Positions 44,772 to 55,432 of a DNA stretch of 64,000 nucleotides are shown one piece after another; position 1 is the first letter of the stretch, and every line of letters starts with the position of its first letter. The position numbers were made by a program, and so were the translations under genes. Source of the stretch: Bryum argenteum. Taxonomy: Eukaryota; Streptophyta; Bryopsida; Bryales; Bryaceae. Location: NCBI GenBank assembly GCA_037043015.1, contig CM073323.1, forward strand, positions 3,596,001-3,660,000. Reading direction: 5' to 3'. The notes under the pieces are model-generated. The model was not told the DNA's origin and searched no databases. It saw only the letters and a list, made by a program, of their open reading frames with translations.

Positions 44772-46415
44772 CCCAATCAATGTATCAATAAATTGAATAA
44801 GAATACAATCGTGAACCGAGGTAGCAAGGTTACCCGGCGGGAAGAATTTCGCATTTTTATGTGCCTATTCACGACTTTTGCGAGCTGGAACGATCCGGAG
44901 CAGATCACTGAAAAAGAGCCAGCTATGGCGATCGAGCATGCCAACAAGCCTGACAAGCTATTCTCTAGCAGCAACAAGGGGGTGTAAGGTACGATGCTCG
45001 AAACCGCTCTTGAATTTGAGACTGGCTAGCTCATAAGGAGTGGCCAAAGGAATTAATTCTTGAAAAGCCTATGTAAGAATGAACTAGTAGGGGTCATAGA
45101 TTATTGTTTTTATTTTCAACTACTTCTAGATTATGAAAATCTACTTCTTTAATAGAATATTGTTCAGCAATCCTTCCTACCCACCTATGTACCAAACTAC
45201 CAACGTACGAACTTACCAACCTACGAACTTATCAACCTACGAACTTATCAACCTACAAACTTACCAACCTACAAACTTACCAACCTACGAACTTACCAAC
45301 CTACGAACTTACCAACCTACCTACCTTCTTTTCTGTATTAAAATGATATGAATAAAGAGAGAGAAAAAGGGAGAAAAGAAATCGTTTGAGGAAATGGTAG
45401 ACACGGGATACTTTCTTAAAAGTACCACGTGAAGACCTTTCCCGGCGGGACGACAGGAATCATACTAGTAAGTGTATAGCAAATTACACACTAAAAAATG
45501 TACATGGTGGTTACATCAAAATTTGAAACTCAAAGCTATAATGTACTTCATATTTGAATGCCTTTAATCTTGATCCTATTCTATGTGATTTACGGGCATC
45601 CTGCCTTTGACAAGATGATTCTCAAAGAATGAGAGATGAGCTCATTCATACAAAACATTGTAAAGTAAAAATGGAACATATTTTCTGAGGCGTGCATGTT
45701 ATACAGAACTACATCACCTTATTAAGCAGGTGGTGATGCATTTGGCATCAATTGATGAGAACCAACTCAAGAGAAGAGGCAGGATTTCAATATTACAAAG
45801 GCTACTTAGTACACTGTATGATTAGAATGTTCTGTGAGGTGATATTATATTGGTGTCAGTTCATCCATGAACTCGATTTGGGCAACAAATTTGAAGTAGC
45901 AAAAATCAAGAATCTTCAAAACTTCAGCATTGAATCGAGATGTGAACGGAGTGCGCCATATCTGGAAGCATTGGTACTTTTCCTTCGTTTTGCATGGAGG
46001 TGTCTTGCGTGATAAACCGAACATCTTCACAAGCCAAACAATCCCCCTGTCCTCCTTTTGCTATCATACATTCTTGAAGGATTGGTTCAGCGAAAATCAG
46101 GCCAATCACAGGCACTTAGAATGCCAAAGTTAAATAGATGACATCGCCATACCGTTCTCGTGTGCCGTGCAACGAACTCCCCCAACAACAGACGCCTCTA
46201 TAATGGCCTTCCTTTCCAACAAAGCAAAAGCGTTGTCGTTGTCATTCCATTCTGTGCAACTCTGAACGCTCATCAGTCTATCGACACGGACTACGATCAG
46301 GACGATGCCACTTTTATCATTCCCGTAAATGACATTAAGCTCCGCGAAATGGACCTTCATTGCTCTGAGATCGTTGTATGTAAGAGGTGACAGAGAGTTC
46401 GAGCTACTGATCAGA
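44772..46415. other. Intergenic DNA before the flavoenzyme gene
   Basis: Contains a 16-bp minisatellite at 45205-45316. Other open frames have no recognisable content. The last 200 bases may be leader for the gene at 46416. Confidence 0.45.
45205..45316 (+). repeat. 16-bp minisatellite, seven copies
   Basis: The unit CTACGAACTTACCAAC repeats seven times with single-base variants (G/A and C/T). The 72-residue frame of YQPTN and PTYEL is just this repeat translated. Confidence 0.9.
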
Positions 46416-48081
46416 ATGGGGAGCTACATCCTGGCAATGCTGGCGTTAGACCTTGTTGTTGGCACCGTGTCTGGGTGTCACTGCGTGTTAGAGCACCAGA
46501 ATCGGACCAACTGGGCGGGCAACGTAGTATTCAGTGCAGAATGCTTGCAAGTGGCTGCGTCGGTGCAAACGATTCGCACCCTTGTGCGCTTTGACGAGAA
46601 GGTTGAGGAGCTTCACTCACTTAAATTACAGTTGAGAGATATCTTTGATTCTCATTAGAAACGGAAGTCCGCTGAAAAACGAAGGTATTTGATCATTCAA
46701 TGAATTGGCATTTTTTCTTATTGCACAAATTGTCTGACAAATCTTCATAGGTGACAGTGCTCGGGAGGCGGCACAGCTTCAACAGGATTGCGGACAACGA
46801 ATACAACCAGCTCTCGCTGATGAAGTGGATGCACAGAGTGGTGGCCTTGAACAAAGCGGAGCGAATTGTGACAGTGGAAGGGGGCATTACGTACACGCAG
46901 CTGTGTCCCTGGCTGGATAGCAAGGGCTTCGCGTTACGCAATCTGATCTCGCTCACAGACCTCACGGTCGCCGGAGCCATCAGCACTGCAGCCCATGGGT
47001 CCGGCGTGGAAAATGGAAACCAGGCCACTCAAGTGCGGGCCCTCGAGCTGGTCACTGCTGCGGGGGACGTAGTGAAATACTCACGGAACTTGGATCCAGA
47101 GTTTCATGGCGTCGTGGTGGGACTGGGTGCCCTAGGAGTCATCGCGCGCATCACACTCGACATTGTGCCGCGCTTCACTATGCGGCAATACGTGTATCAG
47201 AACATGCCTCTTGCAGAATTGACGAAGCATTTCGACACTGTATTCGAGAGTGGATACAGCGTCAGTCTCTTCACCGACTGGCAGGACCAAACTATCAAAC
47301 AGGTAGCCCGCACAAAACTGCTCGTACAAACATATGACACACAAATTCTGGTCGTATCTTCAATCATGAATTAACACCTTTCCAGAAAATGATCGTCTAG
47401 TTGTGTGAAACTTTTATGCACTTAGTGACAGTAATCTATCAGAGGTTGTAGCTGATCGCTCAGATTCTGACATTGAAGGTGTGGATCAAAGTGCGGGACG
47501 GAGACGAGCCTGAGTTCGCAGGGCCAGAAACGTACTTCGGCGCAACGCTAGCAAAAGAGAATCTCAACCCAAATGGGTTGTCGGCGAAGAATGTGACGCA
47601 GCAGATGGGAGTTCCCGGTCCGTGGTACGAGCGCCTGCCTCACTTTCGTCCCGGAACAATCCCCTGGTATGGGAACGAGACGCAGACGGAGTATTTCGTC
47701 CCTCGAGAGCAGGGGCTCGACGCGTTCCTGGCGGTGGAGAAACTTGGCGACCTAATCAGTCCGCAGCTGCGGATATCCGAGATCCGCACAGTTGCGGCCG
47801 ACGAGCTCTGGTTGAGCACTGCGTACAAGCGGGACAGCTTGGCAATCCACTTCACCTGGCGGAAGGATAACATAGCGGCTGTACAGGCCTTGCTGCCAGT
47901 GATCGAAGCAACAATCGCCCGATTTCAGCCTCGTCCTCACTGGGGAAAGCTCTTTACCATCCCTCCAGCGGAGCTTCACTCTCGATATGAGAGACTCGAG
48001 GAGTTTCGTCGTCTCGCAAACAACCATGATTCGAGTGGAAAGTTCCGCAACGAGTATCTAAACAGGAACATCTTCACTTGA
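46416..48081 (+). CDS. FAD-linked oxidoreductase resembling alditol oxidase
   Basis: Three exons, 46416-46601, 46751-47302 and 47479-48081, give 446 residues in phase. The first about 20 residues (MGSYILAMLALDLVVGTVSG) look like a signal peptide, so secretion or entry to the ER is likely. NRTNWAGNVVFSAECLQVAA and VLGRRHSFNRIAD are typical of this vanillyl-alcohol-oxidase superfamily branch. The His of RRHSFN (about H70) is the expected covalent FAD site. Residues lining the substrate pocket of bacterial alditol oxidase appear kept: the Ser of AAHGSG, Glu and Arg in ISEIRT (about 347 and 349), and Lys in HWGK (about 403). Substrate is probably a sugar alcohol or aldonolactone, with O2 as acceptor and H2O2 as product. 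Related plant enzymes of ascorbate synthesis are less similar in these motifs. The donor GTTGAG of intron 1 is weak, but phase and alignment support it. Confidence 0.86.
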
Positions 48082-49106
48082 ATCGGATTAGTATTCATGA
48101 AGTTACACTTCGAAGTGGCCGCATATGATTTGATTTCTTATCCACAGTTCCGCGTTCATCCTGGAGATTATCCCGATTGATTGTTGTTAAGAGTTCCTCT
48201 GCTACGCACCAATCTCGAGAATTTATTTTTTTCTGCGGAGAAATTGACGTTGAGACACAACTGAAGCGAAACCTTAGACTCTGAGTTCATCGGACAGATC
48301 CTTCGATACGGATTCCAACCCTCAATCTCTTCAGACCGTCCCGATCATTACCATCGCAACCCACACGAAATATCTACAAGCAGCTGCGAAATTAGCACTC
48401 ACTTCCAATCACCACATCCGCACAACAGCACGTTAATTCTTCCGTATGCAAAATGCGAATCGCAGTAAAGCAGTAATATCCTACTTCCAGCACAGCCGCA
48501 CTAATCGATTCCTGGGCAAACGAGCACAAAACTTAAATGTCTTCTTTCCAAATGACCGATTAAGATGTTCCTGGGCTCAAAAAGCTTGAAAGAACCCACA
48601 GCAATGGCAACGGCCCACAACGCGCAATCACCTTCATAAATTCGATCCAAATTTGACGACAAAAAAGTAGGCTATGCTTAGAAGCACCGACCTGGTCAAG
48701 ACTCATTCCATGTGTGCGAATGATGCTCCCGGTCCGTTACAGAACTTCAGAAGACACGAAACAAACATGATCATTCATGACCCCTTTATACCCCCCAAAC
48801 ATGTAAAACATTGAAGAACAAAATTGCAAACTGGTACTGTCCTAATCCGAAACGCTGAACGACAAAATTGCTAACTGGTACTGTCTAGGTTCAAATGCTG
48901 GACAACATTCCAATCTGCTCCTGTACGATTCCCATTTGTTGATCAGAAAAGGGACGCTATAAACTCATCACAACAAGACAAATGAGAACGGAATCTATAC
49001 TCACAATTGATGCGAACGAGAGCAAACAACCAAGCCAACAGCGCTGCTCGGTAGACAGTAACAGAACTTAGGGATCAATTAGGATCAAAATCTGCAGAGA
49101 AACAGT
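48082..49106. other. Intergenic DNA
   Basis: Probable 3-prime UTR of the flavoenzyme gene, then DNA without recognised features up to the inverted duplication. Confidence 0.5.
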
Positions 49107-50545
49107 TCAAAATGTGCTATTTCTTGCTGTTCGTTTATGATACCATTACACCTCCTCCTCGCCCGCATCCCCACACCTGCAGGGATACCTCGTGAATACC
49201 GTATTGTGCTTCGCGCTTACCCCTCCTTATCCTCTTATCCTACTCAATCGGACGCTTAGAAAGCGCTACATTTGTGCGTCTGGATGAATGACCTAACTAC
49301 TACTATGTGAGGACTGCTCATCTGCTCATTGTAATTCCCATTTGCCAAGCCTAATAAACTCTGCTCATGCTCCGAAGTCCAACTAACTACAAATTACTTC
49401 AAGGCTCTACGACAGCACAGCCAGGATGTCCGACACCCGCAACACCACAAACTGCGTTCCATCCTTGCTCTTGAAGTCGTTCCCCGCGTACTTCGAGTAC
49501 AGCACCGTGTTACCTTTGCTCACTTCCAGCGGCCTCCGCTCGCCATCCTCGCCGTAAGTGCCCGGTCCTGCCGCCACCACTGTGCCGATCACTGGCTTCT
49601 CCTTGGCACTGTCCGTCAGCAGCACGCCTCCCGCCGTCTTCGACTCCATCTCCGTAATCTGGATCAGCACGCGGTCACCTGCCGGCTCCAAATCCTTCAC
49701 GTCGTCCGACGACAGTAGCCCCACCACGTCGTCCTCCTTCAGCAGCAGGTGCGGCTCGCCGTTGAAATCAACCTCCGTGCCCGCGTACTTGGAGTACACA
49801 ATCTTCGCGCCCGTCTTCACGGCCGGCTCCAGCTTCTTGTCGCCGATGGTCTTACCCTCACCCACGGCCACCACCTCGCCACCCTGGGGCTTGGTCTGGG
49901 CCGTCGTCGGCAGCAGGATACCGCCAAGGCTCTTCTCCTCCACTACCTGAATCTTCACCAGGATGCGGTCGCCCAACGGCTTCAGGGTCGAGAACTTGGA
50001 TGCCACTGCGGCCGCGGCCCGCACGGCGACGCAGCGACGAGGCGAGGAGGAGATGGCGAAGGAGACGTTGCTAGGGTTGCGCGCGCTCGTAGCGCGAAGA
50101 CCCTGGAACGAGGCCAATTTGCAGGGTGCCTGAGCGTGCAGGGCCGCTCCCACCTGTGCTGCCATGGCGACCTAACTGATTGCGATGGGGCAAATTGAAA
50201 TGCTGAAATGGGAGATGCTGTGCGCAATGGGCAATGGACACAATGCAATGCAATGCAATGCGATGGTTGAGGCGGATTGATTGACTGACTAAAGAGAAGC
50301 AAACGGAGGACGATAAGGAGGGGAGGGGTTTTGGGGGTTAAGGCCCAACAGAATGCTCCAGAAGGCCCGAGTGAACACAAAGGAGTTGGGCTGGTCTGTT
50401 GCTCTGTTCCCTCACTTGTGGATAATGCCTTGCGCGCCTCTGCTCTCCCCTGAACCAGCTCCTAGAACTCTTCACCATCTCAGTCCACATTCCAACGAAC
50501 GGATGGGCTGCCTGGATGACTTCACGTCCTCCGTACCCTTCCCAC
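49107..50545 (-). repeat. Inverted duplication, left arm (carries CPN20 copy 1)
   Basis: The arm is the reverse complement of about 51035-52487. Homology covers the 3-prime flank (ending at ATGGTATCATAAACGAACA-like sequence), the whole coding region and the 5-prime flank to a block reading GATGGGCTGCCTGGATGACT. Identity is highest in the coding region and lower in the flanks. Confidence 0.9.
49407..50165 (-). CDS. CPN20: Chloroplast co-chaperonin CPN20, copy 1
   Basis: CPN20 is the plastid partner of the Cpn60 folding chamber, made of two fused Cpn10 domains. This uninterrupted frame gives 252 residues. Residues 1-50 form a Ser/Arg-rich transit peptide. Domain 1 (about 58-150) has the mobile loop EEKSLGGILLP, and domain 2 (about 155-252) has ESKTAGGVLLTD. 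Each domain keeps the roof-loop YSKYAG segment. The ATG context and length match plant CPN20. Absence of any intron is unusual beside the intron-bearing neighbours. Copy 2 at 51432 differs by only five residues (by eye). Confidence 0.95.
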   Translation of the reverse strand: MAAQVGAALHAQAPCKLASFQGLRATSARNPSNVSFAISSSPRRCVAVRAAAAVASKFSTLKPLGDRILVKIQVVEEKSLGGILLPTTAQTKPQGGEVVAVGEGKTIGDKKLEPAVKTGAKIVYSKYAGTEVDFNGEPHLLLKEDDVVGLLSSDDVKDLEPAGDRVLIQITEMESKTAGGVLLTDSAKEKPVIGTVVAAGPGTYGEDGERRPLEVSKGNTVLYSKYAGNDFKSKDGTQFVVLRVSDILAVLS

Positions 50546-51034
50546 AGAAACAAGATACCGACGAAGTAGGAATGAACTCGACCATGAATGATGCAATTAG
50601 GCAGAAGATAGTGGAGATTAGCTCCTTGAAAGCCATGCGCTTCCTCAAATCCTGTAGTGAAGGAAAATCGTTGAAACACTGATACTTCAATAAAAAAAAC
50701 ACTTTCAACCAAACTGTTCTTGATTATCATCCTAAGATCACACTCGCCTCAAAAATCATGATATAAAAAAAGTAAAGCATGCAATAGTAAAATATATTCC
50801 ACAAAATAATAACATGCCTATGCGAACCATTTCGGATTAAGCCAGAAATTAGACTTGGTTGGTACAATCAATGTAGTCTAAAATGAACATTGGTTGAAGA
50901 TGATATGAATTTGTACAGTTTACGTTTTTTATCAATGTGAATTTTTCTAACATACAAAAAATTCAAGGCACAATCTCAATTTGATGAAAAGTGCCCAATA
51001 CATGCTCTCTCTGAGTTTGAGATTGTGACGAAGA
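50546..51034. other. AT-rich spacer at the centre of the inverted duplication
   Basis: About 490 bp with no match between its two halves and no gene. It separates the divergent CPN20 genes. Confidence 0.6.
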
Positions 51035-52487
51035 TGGATGAATGTCTCCACGAGGGACTGAGTGAGTGGGGACGTGAAGTCATCCAGGCAGCCCATCTGT
51101 TCGTTAGAATATGGAATGAGATGAGAAGAGTTCTGCGAATGCTCCTCTGAGGCGCTGAAGACATTATCCACAAGTGAGGGAACAGAGCAGAGCTGTGGGG
51201 GGCAAGCGTCCAATTCCTTTCTATTCACTCGGGCCTTCTGGAGCATTCCGTAGAGCTTTAACCCCAAAACCCCTCTCCTCCTTATCGTCCTCCGTTTGCT
51301 TCCCTTCAGTCAGTCAATCAATCCGCCCCAACCATCGCATTGCATTGCATTGTGTCCCATTCCCCTCCCATTGCACATTGCGCGGAGCATCTCCCGTTTC
51401 AGCAGTTCAATCTACAATCAGTTAGGTCGCAATGGCAGCGCAGGTGGGAGCGGCCCTGCACGCGCAGGCACCCTGCAAATTGGCCTCGTTCCAAGGCCTT
51501 CGCGCTACGAGCGCGCGCAACCCTAGCAACGTCTCCTTCGCCATCTCCTCCTCGCCTCGTCGCTGCGTCGCCGTGCGGGCCGCGACCGCAGTGGCACCCA
51601 AGTTCACGACCCTGAAGCCGTTGGGCGACCGCATCCTGGTGAAGATTCAGGTGGTGGAGGAGAAGAGCATGGGCGGCATTCTGCTGCCGACGACGGCCCA
51701 GACCAAGCCCCAGGGAGGCGAGGTGGTGGCTGTGGGCGATGGCAAGACCATCGGCGACAAGAAGCTGGAGCCGGCCGTGAAGACGGGCGCAAAGATTGTG
51801 TACTCCAAGTACGCGGGCACGGAGGTGGATTTCAACGGCGAGCCACACCTGTTGCTGAAGGAGGACGACGTGGTGGGGCTACTGTCGTCGGACGACGTGA
51901 AGGATTTGGAGCCGGCAGGCGACCGCGTGCTGATCCAGATTACGGAGATGGAGTCGAAGACGGCGGGAGGCGTGCTGCTGACGGACAGTGCCAAGGAGAA
52001 GCCAGTGATTGGCACAGTGGTGGCGGCAGGACCGGGCACTTACGGCGAGGACGGCGAGCGGAGGCCGCTGGAAGTGAGCAAAGGTAACACGGTGCTGTAC
52101 TCGAAGTACGCGGGGAACGACTTCAAGAGCAAGGATGGAACGCAGTTTGTGGTGTTGCGGGTGTCGGACATCCTTGCCGTGCTGTCGTAGAGCCTTGAAG
52201 TAATTTGTAGTTAGTGGGACTTCGGAGCATGAGCAGAGTTTATTAGGTCTGGCGAATAGGAATTACAATGAGCAGTCCTCACGTAGCGGTAGTTAGGTCA
52301 TACACTCACATGCTCACACATGTAGCGATTGCGGAGCATCCGATTGTGTAGAATAAGAGCAGGATAAGATGAGGGTAAGCGCGAGGCAGCTGATGGCATT
52401 CACGAAGTATCCCTGCTGATGTGGGGATGATGAGGAAGAGGAGTTGTAATGGTATCATAAACGAACATCAAGAAATAACACATTTTG
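51035..52487 (+). repeat. Inverted duplication, right arm (carries CPN20 copy 2)
   Basis: Mirror of 49107-50545. Both leaders hold an (ATGCA)n tract near the gene start, and both 3-prime flanks share GAGCATGAGCAGAGTTTATT. Confidence 0.9.
51432..52190 (+). CDS. CPN20: Chloroplast co-chaperonin CPN20, copy 2
   Basis: An uninterrupted frame of 252 residues with the same transit peptide and double Cpn10 structure as copy 1. The differences seen are A52T, S56P, S59T, L80M (in mobile loop 1, now KSMGGILLP) and E103D. Domain 2 is identical. The gene is head to head with copy 1, with 1266 bp between start codons, so each has its own copy of the leader and proximal promoter. Nothing suggests decay; both are probably expressed. 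Confidence 0.95.
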   Translation: MAAQVGAALHAQAPCKLASFQGLRATSARNPSNVSFAISSSPRRCVAVRAATAVAPKFTTLKPLGDRILVKIQVVEEKSMGGILLPTTAQTKPQGGEVVAVGDGKTIGDKKLEPAVKTGAKIVYSKYAGTEVDFNGEPHLLLKEDDVVGLLSSDDVKDLEPAGDRVLIQITEMESKTAGGVLLTDSAKEKPVIGTVVAAGPGTYGEDGERRPLEVSKGNTVLYSKYAGNDFKSKDGTQFVVLRVSDILAVLS

Positions 52488-54508
52488 TTTCTCAGCCCAT
52501 ACTTATACCTTGCAAACATCAAGTCATCGGCAGTGGATCTCGCAGTCCCTTGTCTCGCCTGCTTATTCGACTTACGATGTTGGTGAGCTGCGGCTCTACA
52601 CCTGTAGGTAGGAAATCTGATTCGTATCATCTTTGTCAATCTTGAATGTTGATGGGTGGTGAATGAAAATGTACCTCACATCTGTCGTGGTTTCGGGATT
52701 GTGAAAGCATAATGTGGGTCTATTACGATTTGTTTGCTGCACGAATGACGATTACTGGTTTCAAATTTGATATTGGGAACTTAGTCCGAAGTCTGGAAAT
52801 CCTGATATGGAAGTCACATAGCTTCACATTCTTCACAAGTTAGTGGATTGAGATAAGGACTCGTGGTGCCTGTACAGTAGTAGTCTGTGCACGAGACAGG
52901 TTAACGACCAGAATAACTTAATGTAACAGGGTGAGAGATGCCTATGTGATGCAGACTCTCTCTATCGTTCCGCAATGACTGAAGCTTACTGCACCTGCAC
53001 GTCAAATTAGGTCACCAGATGGCACAAGGTATCTTGCTCCAAATTGGCGAAGATTCCAAAATGGAGCACTAACTAAAATGGCCCACTAGAGTTGCCAGAG
53101 CTAAATGATACTTTCAGAGGTTTTAGTTCAATGTACACAATGAATACATTGGACAATGCCATTTCTGGTCACCTACAAGTTCAACTTAAAAATTTCATAA
53201 CACATTATAGAAGGGTCCAAATGATGAGTACAGTAAGGCCCAATCCGGTACTTACTTTGCATGGCTAACTTCCTCAAAGATATGTCATGCTATTTCCATC
53301 AAAAGATTGCCATGTTAAATAAGTTGGGCCATATTTAGCAAGTTTCTTTTTGTTCAAATACCTTCTAGGTATATATTAGGAAGTTCCCAATCTTGACATT
53401 TGAAGTATTCAAAATGAATAACCTAGGTTTTTTTCATTTTCGGTACTTGTAGAGTCACTTTAACACTTGATTGTTTAATAATCTATACATTCTTGAGATA
53501 TCTAACTAGACAAACCTAATTTTGTGTCAACTTCAAGTTATTTTGACTACCATTTCATTTTTTGAGTAACAAAATATATATGTACTTTTTTTTCTTTTTT
53601 TTTGAATTACTAGCCTTGCATGGCATGGTGTTGCAGCCTAATTCCCAAAATAAGAATCAAATTTTGTTTGAGGGGGTCATCTTAAGTCTATATATAAATT
53701 GGAACTTGTAACAAAGTATGCAAGTCCCCCAACTACCTTTTTTACAAGACAAAGTATTCAGATTAATTTTAGGCAATGGTTTCATGATTCTAGGGGACTG
53801 ACGGTTCCTTCTTGGGTCAAACATATGAAATAACCTTCATATACCTATTATTTATCTTATCACGATATACATTGATTGTGACTAAGAATAGTAAATACTG
53901 AATTCAATTTTTATTGATGTGGCCTGCGGCGTTGCTACAAATGTATTGTCCGTTATCTTCATTTTTGTAATTTTTGGTGATTTTGGGGCCATAATACTTT
54001 AATATTCAATATCTCGGGATCCATCTACCGATCAATCGGTTTTGCAATCTAATTATTTTCCACATCTCCACAGAAAATAGCGCTTCCAACAACATCTCAC
54101 GCAACCCAATTGGACCAGCGTGAAAAATAAAATTTCAAATATAAAATATCATATGACCACAAAGTATGGAATGAGCTTATCAACAATGGTATTAAGTATC
54201 TCTCACTTCGCAAGACATCGGAACCAACATTTGTAATGCGAAAGAGTGTATTATATAGTGTCTACCCTCAATAGTCCTATATCACTATTATTATGCATGT
54301 GGGCATATCATCAAGGGTAGGTCAAACGGATACTATATTCACGTCAGGGGTTTGGTGTTGTAGTTGTTCTTCTTGCAAAAGAATGGAAAACTCTCTATAC
54401 CTTGATACCGTATCAATACATATCATACTATACGCATACGACTCCCAAAACGTATAATACGTTTCCTTCGAAGACTCTGGACTTCGTGAACACACACGTT
54501 GTTCGCAG
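52488..54508. other. AT-rich intergenic DNA
   Basis: About 2 kb without supported genes. No clean repeat ends were found. Confidence 0.5.
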
Positions 54509-54594
54509 GGCTGCTGGTGCTGCTGTTGCTGCGGAGCGCTGCGCTTCGATCTGCCATAGCCATCCTCTTGTACACCGCGTCCGACCCCGTCAAG
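54509..54594 (+). other. Exon-like hydrophobic segment, unassigned
   Basis: A TTCGCAG acceptor precedes and a GTAACG donor follows an 86-bp GC-rich block whose open frame encodes LLVLLLLRSAALRSAIAILL and TASDPVK. Composition differs sharply from the AT-rich surroundings. It may be an exon of an unrecognised membrane protein or a signal-peptide exon, or chance. No partner exon was identified. Confidence 0.3.
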
Positions 54595-54616
54595 GTAACG
54601 CTCATCTCTCCATTTA

Positions 54617-55234
54617 CGTCAATGCACCACATTAATCACCGCTGTATTTTTCTCTTTGCCCTACCAAGAATGGATCGAGCTAGGGTTGGGAAAGAGGAGT
54701 GCGTATCCCCTTATTCTAACCTTTAATTCGTTTTCTAAGCTTTCGATTTTTTTTGAAGTGGACCGCATTATACTTCGACAGTGCAAGTGGAACCCTAGTT
54801 AGTTCGAGCCTGGGGTTTGAACTGTGATCGGATTTGGAGGATGCTAATGGTGTTGGCGGAGAGATTGACTTGGTTCTATAAAGGATGAAGCTGAGGTTCG
54901 ATCGCTTTGAGCCCGATCGTGTTGCACATTACCACGTCGATGGATAGCATTAATTACCGTTTTATGTTTCTTTCTCAAGACTGGATCGATCTAGGGTTGT
55001 GAGAGAGGAGCGCGTCTTCCCTTTTTCTAACTCTTTAAGCTTTTAACTTTTAAGTGGACCGCATTATACTTTGACAGCAATCTCAGGGCGCTAATTGAAA
55101 CCCTAGTTAGAGTCTGAGGTTTGAGCTGTGATGGAGGATGCTTATGGTGTTGGAAGAGTGATTGAATTGGTTCTACAGAGGATGATGTATTACAAAGCTG
55201 AGGTCCGATCGCTAAGAGGCCGATCGTGTTCTAC
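54617..55234 (+). repeat. Tandem duplication of ~300 bp upstream of OST4
   Basis: Unit 1 (54617-54926) and unit 2 (54935-55234) share ATCGA(G/T)CTAGGGTTG, AAGTGGACCGCATTATACTT, GAAACCCTAGTTAG and GATCGTGTT in order, with indels. The duplication lies in the likely promoter and leader of OST4, so it may have doubled promoter elements. Confidence 0.85.
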
Positions 55235-55318
55235 CCTAACTTATCTTTGCCATTTGCCAGCATTATTACTTTTAGTACGCTTTTTTGTTATGTTATTGAT
55301 CTGGTTTTATGTGTGCAG

Positions 55319-55432
55319 ATGATCGACGACACGGATCTGGGCTTCTTCGCCAACTTTTTGGGCATTACGATATTTGTGCTAATAGTAGCCTACCACTATG
55401 TGGTGGCCGAACCTAAAGTCAAGGTACAGTGA
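55319..55432 (+). CDS. OST4: Oligosaccharyltransferase subunit OST4
   Basis: OST4 is the tiny membrane subunit that helps hold the catalytic STT3 subunit in the oligosaccharyltransferase complex of the ER. The 37-residue product [37 protein letters not shown] is one transmembrane helix with a short acidic N-terminus and has the family's length. The ATG directly follows a GTGTGCAG acceptor, so the leader is probably spliced. A possible donor (AAG-GTACAG) near the end could alter the last residues in another splice form. Confidence 0.93.
   Translation: MIDDTDLGFFANFLGITIFVLIVAYHYVVAEPKVKVQ

Noticed and set aside
45133-45351. 72-codon frame rich in YQPTNL
   Set aside because: It is a translated 16-bp minisatellite.
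49558-50198. Plus-strand frames of 130-149 codons over CPN20 copy 1, and the mirror set over copy 2
   Set aside because: They occur symmetrically opposite both CPN20 genes and reflect codon bias of GC-rich genes. No domain.
55226-55432. Longer 68-codon version of OST4
   Set aside because: The extra N-terminal part lies before a strong CAG acceptor and is unlike OST4; the protein starts at 55319.
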